DNA from: Candidatus Eiseniibacteriota bacterium
Lineage (GTDB): Bacteria > Eisenbacteria > RBG-16-71-46
NCBI GenBank assembly: GCA_903921835.1
Contig: CAIXRL010000190.1
Coordinates: 1-9,739 of the forward strand
Length of the DNA: 9,739 nt
Reading direction: 5' to 3'
This document shows positions 1 through 6,113 of the stretch, piece by piece (the first letter of the stretch is position 1; each line of letters starts with the position of its first letter). The notes beneath the pieces are model-generated. The model saw nothing but the letters and a program-made list of their open reading frames with translations. It made no database searches and had not been told where the DNA came from. Made by a program: the position numbers and the translations under genes.

Positions 1-1272
1 GTCTTCCGCTACGGCTACAACGGCTCCACGCAGGGCGCGCTGCGCTGCGTGAACTCGGCGCCCACCGTGGACTCGTGCCTGTTCGCCTACAACGGCGTCG
101 GCATCTCCGTCGAGGGTTCGAGCAACCCGCTGGTGCGCGGCTGCAGCTTCTACGGCAACACGTATTACGGCATCAACAACCCCGGGGCCGCCTTCTGCGT
201 GAGCGCGCCCGGCTGCTGGTGGGGCTCGGCCAGCGGTCCCAACGACGCTTCCGCCGCCACCGACATCTGCCACCTCGGGTCCAATGCCGGCACGGGTGAC
301 GTTGTTTCCGACAACGTCAACTACACCGGCTATGCCACCACGGGCATCCTCAACCCGCTGCTCGGGGACGTCAGCCTGAACGGCTTCGTGATGGCCTACG
401 ACGCCTCGCTCGTGCTGCAGTCCACCGTCGCCCTGATCACGCTCACGCCGCTGCAGGCGCTGGTCGGCGACGTGGACGCCACGGGTGGCGTCGCGGCGTT
501 CGACGCCACGCTCATCCTGCGGCTGGTCGCGGGCAAGATCGCGGCCTTCCCGCCGATCTCCAACGGCGTGAAGCACGCACCGGCGCTGCCGGCCGGCCTG
601 CGGGCGTTCGTGGACGGCGCGCGCGGCGACTTCCAGCTGACGCTCGGGACCGCGATTCGCGAGGGCGGCGAGTGGCTCGTGCCGGTGGAGGTCACGGGCA
701 CGGCGCCGGCGTACTCGGTCGAACTCACGCTGGCGGGTGGTGACGCGGTGACGCTTGCCTCGGTGAACGCCGCGGGCGGCGCGCTGTTCGCGCAGAACGT
801 CGTCAGCGGTTCGGCGCGCGTCGCCATGGCGTCCACCGACGCGATCGCCGGCAGCGAGGTCATGGTGCTGCACTTCATCGCGGGTGCAGGCGACTTCCGC
901 GTCCCGCACGTGGCGTTCGCGCGCGTCAACGAGCTCACGCTGACGAGCACGCCGGCGGGCACGCCGGCGCCGGCCGCGCTGCCCGGCCTGTCGTTCCTCG
1001 GCCGGCCCTCACCCAATCCCGCGCGGGGGCCTGTGACGCTGCAGCTGGCGATCGCCGCCGCGGATGCCACGCCGCACGCCAGCGTCCGCATCGTGGACGT
1101 GGCGGGCCGCACGCTGCGCACGCTGATCGACGGGCCGCTGCCCGCCGGCACGCGGACGCTCACGTGGAACCTCGCCGACGACGCGGGCCGCGTCGTCCCC
1201 GCGGGGATGTACTTCGTACGCGCACGCACTGCGGGTTCGACGTTCACGCAGCGTCTCATCGTGGTCCGCTGA
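1..1272 (+). CDS. Secreted beta-helix / dockerin / cohesin-like protein with FlgD-like C-terminal domain (5' partial)
   Basis: The frame is open to the left edge, so the true start and signal peptide lie outside; the GTG at 49 is only an internal valine. Counting codons from base 1 there are 423 residues before TGA. Residues 1 to about 118 show short Gly/Asn-rich rungs (NPLVRGCSFYGNTYYGI) and a WWGSASGPND motif, typical of the last coils of parallel beta-helix surface proteins. Residues 123-168 hold two 12-residue EF-hand-like loops, DVSLNGFVMAYD (367-402) and DVDATGGVAAFD (469-504), as in type I dockerins. Residues about 200-311 form a beta-rich, cohesin-like region. Residues 330-423 (PSPNPARG, then DVAGR, then PAGMYFVRA) match FlgD-like Ig / type IX-style C-terminal domains. 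Role: probably an exported calcium-binding adhesive or scaffold protein. No catalytic residues are recognisable, so an enzyme call is not justified. It precedes another secreted modular protein by 25 nt. Confidence 0.85.
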   Translation, partial: VFRYGYNGSTQGALRCVNSAPTVDSCLFAYNGVGISVEGSSNPLVRGCSFYGNTYYGINNPGAAFCVSAPGCWWGSASGPNDASAATDICHLGSNAGTGDVVSDNVNYTGYATTGILNPLLGDVSLNGFVMAYDASLVLQSTVALITLTPLQALVGDVDATGGVAAFDATLILRLVAGKIAAFPPISNGVKHAPALPAGLRAFVDGARGDFQLTLGTAIREGGEWLVPVEVTGTAPAYSVELTLAGGDAVTLASVNAAGGALFAQNVVSGSARVAMASTDAIAGSEVMVLHFIAGAGDFRVPHVAFARVNELTLTSTPAGTPAPAALPGLSFLGRPSPNPARGPVTLQLAIAAADATPHASVRIVDVAGRTLRTLIDGPLPAGTRTLTWNLADDAGRVVPAGMYFVRARTAGSTFTQRLIVVR

Positions 1273-1282
1273 CCGGCGCGAC

Positions 1283-1288
1283 GAGGAG
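1283..1288 (+). promoter_or_regulatory. Shine-Dalgarno sequence for the 1298 gene
   Basis: GAGGAG lies 9 nt before the ATG at 1298 and 10 nt after the stop of the preceding gene. It supports the ATG as the start. With the short gap and no hairpin between the genes, it suggests co-transcription of the two secreted-protein genes. Confidence 0.75.
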
Positions 1289-1297
1289 ACCGACATC

Positions 1298-3376
1298 ATG
1301 AACCGACTCCGCGCAATGGCGCTGGGCGCACTCTTGACGCTGGCGGCACTCGCCGCCGGCGCCGGCAGCGCGCGAGCGGTCGCGGTCTCGGTCGGCTCCG
1401 GCAGCGGTCTTGCCGGGCAGACCGTGGACATCGACATCAACACCGCGAGCCTCACGGGACTGGGCGTGACCTCGCTGCAGTTCGACCTGCACTACTCCAG
1501 CACGCAGGTCACCGCGGTGGACGTGATCAGCACCGGTTCGCTGGCCGCGGCCGCGCTCTGGCAGGCGCCCGTCTTCTCGGTCACGAGCGTCTCGGGCTCC
1601 GGGACGATCCACGTGAGCGATGCCGGCTCGGGCCCGATCGTGGGCGCGGGCTTGCTGCTCAAGGTCCGGTTCACGCTCAACCCGGCGCTGCTGAACGGCG
1701 GCGGCTCGACGCTGGCGCTGGCGAACTTCAGGTTCGACGAAGGCACACCGGTGGTGACCACCACCACCGGCTACCTCACGATCGGCGTCACGCCGCAGAT
1801 CTTCATCTCGCCCAACTCGGGTGAGATCGTCCGCGGACAGACGCTGCAGTTCTCGGTCAGCGGCACGCCGACGCTGCCGGTCGGGTACGCAACGTCGAGC
1901 AGCGCGATCGCGACGATCTCGGCCACGGGACTGCTCACGGGCGTTGCGCCCGGCGCGGTCACGGTGACCGCCACGGACGCCGCGGCGCACGGCTCGACCA
2001 CCTCCGGGCAGGTGCTGGTGCGCGGCATGGGCATCACGGCGGGCTCGGGGAGCGTGGTCGCGGGCAATCCCATCACGGTGCCGATCACCGTGACGTCGCT
2101 GAACGGGCTCAGGATCCGTTCCGGCCAGTTCGAGCTCGCGTACGACCGCACGTGCCTCTCTCTCGCCAGCGTGACCACGCCGGCCGGGACGCTGCTCAAT
2201 GGCTGGGGACCGATGTCATACTCGGAAAAGGCCACCGGCTGCCTCGTCGACTTCCTCGGCAGCACGGACCTCGCGGGGTCGGGCGTGCTTTGCTACCTGA
2301 ACTTCGCGACCTCCGCGGCCCACCCGGGGGGAACGTACCTCTCGTTCACCAGCGCGATCTTCAACGAGACGCTCCCGGCGCTGCGGACCTCCGGATACGT
2401 CTCGCTCCCGGCGGTGCCGACGATCTATGTGAGCCCCGACGTGCAGTCGCTGCTCGCGGGCCAGACGCAGCAGTACTCCGTCTCCGGCACCACGACGCCG
2501 CCGATCACCTGGTCGGTCGTCAATCCCGCGATCGCCTCCATCAGCCCCACCGGCCTGGTGACGGCGCTCTCGGGTGGCGTCACGCAGGTGCGGGCACAAG
2601 ACGCGGTCGGCGCGGTGGACTACAGCAACTCGCTCACCGTGTACGACCTGCAGGTGACGCTGGGCAACGCCGTGGGCGGCCCCGGCGCGACGGTGAAGAT
2701 CCCGATCACGTCGGACCGGCTCGTCGGCGCGCTCAACATCCGGGCCATGCAGTTCAGTGTCACCTGGACCGGCACGTCGATCGCGAACGGCCGCACGCTG
2801 CCGTCGGGACTGTGGGGCAACTGGGGACTGAGCAACAACGTTTCCAAGTTCAACTACGGCATGGACAACCTCATGTGCGCAGGCGCCGGCAGCACCGCCA
2901 TGGCGAACACGGGGACGCAGCTGGCCTCGATTTCGCTCGACATCTCACCCACGGCGACGTCGGGCGCCACGATCCCGCTCACGCTGACCGGGCTGACGTT
3001 CAACGAGGGCTCGCCCAGGCCGCTCGTCCTGAACGGCCAGTTGTTCGTGAGCACGGCGGCGGGCGTGACGCCCTCGCAGCTCCCGGCCGAGTTCGCGCTC
3101 GGAGCAAGCGAGCCCAATCCCGCGCACGGTAGCGCGCGCATTCCCTTCTCGCTGCCCTCGGCGGCGGCGGGCGGAACGGCGGCGCGGCTCGGTGTGTACG
3201 ACCTGACTGGCCGCAGGGTGCGCGTGCTGGTGGACGACGCGCTGGGTGCGGGGCCGCACGAGGTCACGTGGGACGGGCGCGACGATGGCGGCCGCGCGCA
3301 GCCCGCGGGGCTCTACTTCGCGCGGCTCGAGTGGGCGGGGCGCACGGCCACGCGCAGGCTGACACTCGTGGAGTAA
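1298..3376 (+). CDS. Secreted protein with three cohesin-like and two Big_2-like Ig domains and FlgD-like C-terminus
   Basis: The product has 692 residues. Residues 1-27 are a clear signal peptide: Arg near the N-terminus, a hydrophobic Ala/Leu core and an SARA cleavage site. Three related beta-sandwich segments of cohesin type lie at about 28-160, 244-371 and 451-585; each opens with a V(x)VGSGSG- or LGNAVGGPG-like strand and contains a 'LQFDLHYSS', 'GQFELAYD' or 'MQFSVTWTG' strand. Between them are two bacterial Ig-like domains at about 163-243 and 373-450, with the paired motifs IATISATGLLTG and IASISPTGLVTA characteristic of Big_2. Residues 595-692 are an FlgD-like C-terminal domain (EPNPAHG, DLTGRRVR, QPAGLYFARL). 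The protein is probably exported and surface-attached or released. The domain order suggests a structural or binding protein; no catalytic motif is seen. The upstream neighbour has dockerin-like loops, so the two could bind each other, which is inference. Family boundaries are by eye. Confidence 0.88.
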   Translation: MNRLRAMALGALLTLAALAAGAGSARAVAVSVGSGSGLAGQTVDIDINTASLTGLGVTSLQFDLHYSSTQVTAVDVISTGSLAAAALWQAPVFSVTSVSGSGTIHVSDAGSGPIVGAGLLLKVRFTLNPALLNGGGSTLALANFRFDEGTPVVTTTTGYLTIGVTPQIFISPNSGEIVRGQTLQFSVSGTPTLPVGYATSSSAIATISATGLLTGVAPGAVTVTATDAAAHGSTTSGQVLVRGMGITAGSGSVVAGNPITVPITVTSLNGLRIRSGQFELAYDRTCLSLASVTTPAGTLLNGWGPMSYSEKATGCLVDFLGSTDLAGSGVLCYLNFATSAAHPGGTYLSFTSAIFNETLPALRTSGYVSLPAVPTIYVSPDVQSLLAGQTQQYSVSGTTTPPITWSVVNPAIASISPTGLVTALSGGVTQVRAQDAVGAVDYSNSLTVYDLQVTLGNAVGGPGATVKIPITSDRLVGALNIRAMQFSVTWTGTSIANGRTLPSGLWGNWGLSNNVSKFNYGMDNLMCAGAGSTAMANTGTQLASISLDISPTATSGATIPLTLTGLTFNEGSPRPLVLNGQLFVSTAAGVTPSQLPAEFALGASEPNPAHGSARIPFSLPSAAAGGTAARLGVYDLTGRRVRVLVDDALGAGPHEVTWDGRDDGGRAQPAGLYFARLEWAGRTATRRLTLVE

Positions 3377-3436
3377 GCGGGCCTGCGCCGCGAGGCCCGC
3401 GAAGCCGCCGCCCGCATGACGGGTGGCGGCTTTCGC
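3377..3436 (+). terminator. Two abutting hairpins after the secreted-protein pair
   Basis: Directly after the TAA stop, GCGGGCCT (3377-3384) pairs perfectly with AGGCCCGC (3393-3400) around an 8-nt loop. A second, longer stem pairs 3399-3414 with 3420-3436 around CATGA, with one G-U pair and one bulged base. Its 3' arm ends in GGCGGCTTT, so the only T run (three Ts, 3431-3433) is partly inside the stem. This fits an intrinsic terminator of a GC-rich genome, although the U tract is weak. It would isolate the downstream phosphatase gene. Confidence 0.65.
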
Positions 3437-3484
3437 GTCATAGAGACGCTGCGCCCAGGCCGCTGGCCACCGACGGCCGCACCC

Positions 3485-3490
3485 GATAAT
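3485..3490 (+). promoter_or_regulatory. Candidate -10 element for a leaderless phosphatase mRNA
   Basis: GATAAT is one base from the TATAAT consensus and is conspicuous in very GC-rich DNA. Its last base is 8 nt before the GTG at 3499, so transcription would start at or next to the start codon. No Shine-Dalgarno sequence is visible ahead of that GTG, and the in-frame TAA at 3487-3489 excludes a further-upstream start. No convincing -35 box is found at a 16-18 nt spacing. Together this suggests a leaderless transcript, an inference that rests on one hexamer. Confidence 0.4.
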
Positions 3491-3498
3491 GTGCGCTC

Positions 3499-5961
3499 GT
3501 GACCTCGGCACTCCTGTTCGCCATCTCCCTGGGCCTGGCCGCCTGGGCGTACCGGGCTAGCCGCCACGCCACGCCGGACCGCATCCCCGGCGTGCTGTGG
3601 AGGCTGGGCGCGCTCGTCGCGCTCTGGCGGATCCTGCTCGAGCTCTCGCGCCTGCCCGCGCTGGCGGGCTCGCTCGATGTGCTCGTGGCGGCGCGCGCCG
3701 CCGACTCGCTGCTGGTGTGGGCGCACGTCGCGTGGCTCGCCGCGTACGGCCACCGTCCCGGCAGGGTCCGCACGGTGTTCGCGGTGCTGGCGGCGCTCGC
3801 CGCGCTCGGGCACCAGTCGTGGGTCATGGTCGGCGTGCTCGCGATGCCGGCGCTGCTCTCCCACCGCTGGCTCGCCGCGCTCGGCACGCGCGCGCGCTTC
3901 GGCGCCGCGCTCGGCGCGCTCACCCTGCTGGCGCTGGAGTTCGTGCGCCTGCGCCACTCGCCCGAGCCGACCCCGGGACCCGCGTTCCAGTCGCCGTGCG
4001 ACTACGCCAGCTGGGCGCACCTGGTCGCGCTCTTCTACCTCTGCACCGGCATCGCGCGCGCGCTCGCGGCGTTCGTGAGCGACCCGAGCCTCGGCATTCG
4101 CACGGTGCGTCTGCGCCTGACGCTGTCGCACTCGCTGGTGCTGCTCGTGCCGCTGGCCATCACCGTGAGCCTCTGGCTGCTCACGACCTGGTTCGGCGTC
4201 GGCGCCGACCGCGCGCTGCAGGCCCACCGGCTGGTCGCGGCGGAAGCAGGTGACATGCGGCAGGAGTTGGTGCGCTCGCTGCGCGCCCCGGCGACACCGG
4301 CGGCGGGACTCGCCGCGTACGCCGCGTCGCGCCACGCGGAGTGGCCACACATGGGCGTGTGGCTGGCGCGCGACGGAGCCGTGCAACGCGTCGCCGGCGA
4401 CTCGGTGCGCAGCGAATCAACCCTGGCCGCGTGGTGCGCCTCGCTCGACACGCTTCCCGCCTCGGGCATCGTGGACCTGCAGGGCATCCGCTTCCTGGGC
4501 GCGGCCGCGCGCGACACGGTGAGCGGCGCCGCCGCCGTCGCGCTGGTGCCGGTGCTCGAGGCGCTGGGCGGCATGCCCTCTCGCGTGCTCGGCGCGCGGC
4601 TCTGGATGAGGCCGGGGAGCTACAAGGTCTCGGTGGCGCCGGCGGCCGGGGACACGGCTGGACTCGCGAGCGTGCGCACCAGCGGCCGTCCGCCGCACCT
4701 GGGTGCCTCGGTCACGGGCACGCGGCCAAAGAACCCGGACAACATCCTGTCCATCTCGACCACGAACGACACGCTCAGCCTGGGCACCGGCGACTTCCTC
4801 TCCGACTCCGCCGGAGTGACCGGGCGGGCGTTCATGGACGGCGTGGAATGGAACGGCGGGCGCTGGGAGAAGTCGGACTTTCTCATGGAAACGCGGGTCA
4901 CGTTCGCGGGCACGACCCTCGGGATGTTCCGCAACGTGCGCGAGAACCCGTTCAGCCTGGTGGCGATCGCCCTGCTGGGCTTTCTCGTGCTGCTCCTGGT
5001 CCCGGTGGCGCTGTTCAACTTCACGCTCGTGCGCCAGCTCGCGCGCAGCTTCATGGGACCGGTCGCCGCGTTGCGTGAGGGCACGCGCGCGCTGGCGGCC
5101 TCCGACCACGCCTACCGCATCCCCGTGCGGGGCGACGACGAACTGTGGGAGGCCGCGGGCGCGTTCAACACGATGGCCGAGGGGCTCGAGCGGGCGCGCG
5201 AGTTGGAAAAGGAGCGCGACCGGCTGGAGCACGAACTGGACCTCGCGCGCCGGATCCAGCGCCGGCTCCTGCCCGACGGACCACCGCACGTCGCGGGCGT
5301 CGAGATCGCAGGCGGCAGCGAACCGGCGCGCGAGGTGGGCGGCGACTACTACGATCACATCCCGCTCGGCGACGGCCGGGTGCTGCTCGTGATCGCCGAC
5401 GTCTCGGGCAAGGGCGTGCCCGCGGCGCTGCTCATGTCCGCGTTCCGCGCCTCGCTGATGAGCCAGGACGCCGAGGCGTCCGGCCCTGCCGAGGTGGCCC
5501 GGCGGCTCAACGACTTCCTGCACCGCAGCGTCGATCCCGGCAAGTTCGTCACCGCGTTCCTGGGCTTCCTCGACGGGCGCACCGGGCGGTTCGTCTACGC
5601 CAACGCCGGCCACAACCCGCCGGTGCTCCTGCGCCGGGACGGAACGGTCGAGTGGCTGGCCACGGGCGGGCTCATCCTGGGCATCATGCCGGACTCGCGC
5701 TTCGAGGCTGGCGAAGCGCTCCTCGAGCCGGGCGACATGCTCGCGCTGTACACCGACGGCGTGACCGAGGGCGCGGACGCGACCCACGAGCAGTTCGGCG
5801 AGGACAGGCTCGTCGCCGCGCTCCAAAGGCTCGCCGGCCAGCCGTGCGCCGAGATCGCGCGTTCGCTCATGCGCGAGGTGCGCGCGTTCGAGGGCGCGCA
5901 GGGGCCGGCCGACGACCTGACGGTGCTGGTCGTGCGCAGGCTGGCGACAAGCGCGAGTTGA
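3499..5961 (+). CDS. Membrane-bound HAMP-SpoIIE/RsbU-type PP2C serine phosphatase
   Basis: The product has 820 residues from a GTG start, the only possible start near the in-frame stop at 3487-3489. The N-terminal third (about 2-232) has about seven hydrophobic segments. Residues 235-484 form a 250-residue, probably extracytoplasmic region that I do not recognise. A further membrane span lies at 485-508, then a HAMP domain at about 509-565, then a charged coiled coil at about 565-597 ending in the family linker ARRIQRRLLP. The catalytic PP2C domain is complete: EVGGDYYD (D616), IADVSGKG (D634), YANAGHNPP, LYTDGVTEG (D753) and DDLTV (D805/D806) supply the Mn/Mg-binding aspartates. The family removes phosphate from Ser/Thr, typically on STAS-type anti-sigma-factor antagonists. 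The likely role is therefore to turn an external signal into partner-switching control. No STAS, anti-sigma or sigma gene lies in the window. Hairpins flank it on both sides, suggesting a single-gene unit. Confidence 0.93.
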   Translation: MTSALLFAISLGLAAWAYRASRHATPDRIPGVLWRLGALVALWRILLELSRLPALAGSLDVLVAARAADSLLVWAHVAWLAAYGHRPGRVRTVFAVLAALAALGHQSWVMVGVLAMPALLSHRWLAALGTRARFGAALGALTLLALEFVRLRHSPEPTPGPAFQSPCDYASWAHLVALFYLCTGIARALAAFVSDPSLGIRTVRLRLTLSHSLVLLVPLAITVSLWLLTTWFGVGADRALQAHRLVAAEAGDMRQELVRSLRAPATPAAGLAAYAASRHAEWPHMGVWLARDGAVQRVAGDSVRSESTLAAWCASLDTLPASGIVDLQGIRFLGAAARDTVSGAAAVALVPVLEALGGMPSRVLGARLWMRPGSYKVSVAPAAGDTAGLASVRTSGRPPHLGASVTGTRPKNPDNILSISTTNDTLSLGTGDFLSDSAGVTGRAFMDGVEWNGGRWEKSDFLMETRVTFAGTTLGMFRNVRENPFSLVAIALLGFLVLLLVPVALFNFTLVRQLARSFMGPVAALREGTRALAASDHAYRIPVRGDDELWEAAGAFNTMAEGLERARELEKERDRLEHELDLARRIQRRLLPDGPPHVAGVEIAGGSEPAREVGGDYYDHIPLGDGRVLLVIADVSGKGVPAALLMSAFRASLMSQDAEASGPAEVARRLNDFLHRSVDPGKFVTAFLGFLDGRTGRFVYANAGHNPPVLLRRDGTVEWLATGGLILGIMPDSRFEAGEALLEPGDMLALYTDGVTEGADATHEQFGEDRLVAALQRLAGQPCAEIARSLMREVRAFEGAQGPADDLTVLVVRRLATSAS

Positions 5962-6113
5962 CGCCGGCGTCGACCTCCACCGGGAGACGGCTGCCCGGCA
6001 GGCGCCGCGACGACTCCCGCGGAGCAGCTGGGCCGCGCGCGGCGGCACAAGCGAACGAGCCGCCGTCCACTCTCCGGACGGCGGCTCGTCGTTGTCCGCC
6101 GCGCGCGCCCCGG
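5962..6113. other. Convergent intergenic region
   Basis: This 152-nt gap lies between the TGA of the phosphatase and the TAG of the cytochrome on the opposite strand. Apart from the strong hairpin at 6055-6089 I see no gene, RNA or repeat in it. Confidence 0.7.
6055..6089. terminator. Bidirectional hairpin terminator between convergent genes
   Basis: ACGAGCCGCCGTCC (6055-6068) pairs perfectly over 14 bp with GGACGGCGGCTCGT (6076-6089) around a 7-nt loop. The plus strand continues CGTTGT and the minus strand continues TCGCTTG, so both U tracts are poor. The position between two convergent stop codons and the stem strength argue for a shared terminator or 3'-end stabiliser serving both the phosphatase and cytochrome transcripts. 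Confidence 0.75.

Noticed and set aside
1..360. Pectate lyase or other polysaccharide lyase assignment for the beta-helix segment
   Set aside because: Only the last coils are visible and no catalytic residues can be identified. The WWGSASGP motif occurs in many non-enzymatic beta-helix surface proteins.
991..1269. Flagellar hook-capping protein FlgD
   Set aside because: Only the FlgD-like Ig fold is matched at the C-terminus of a secreted modular protein. There is no flagellar context.
49..1272. GTG at 49 as the start of the first gene
   Set aside because: The frame is open to base 1, the upstream codons continue the beta-helix pattern, and no signal peptide follows the GTG.
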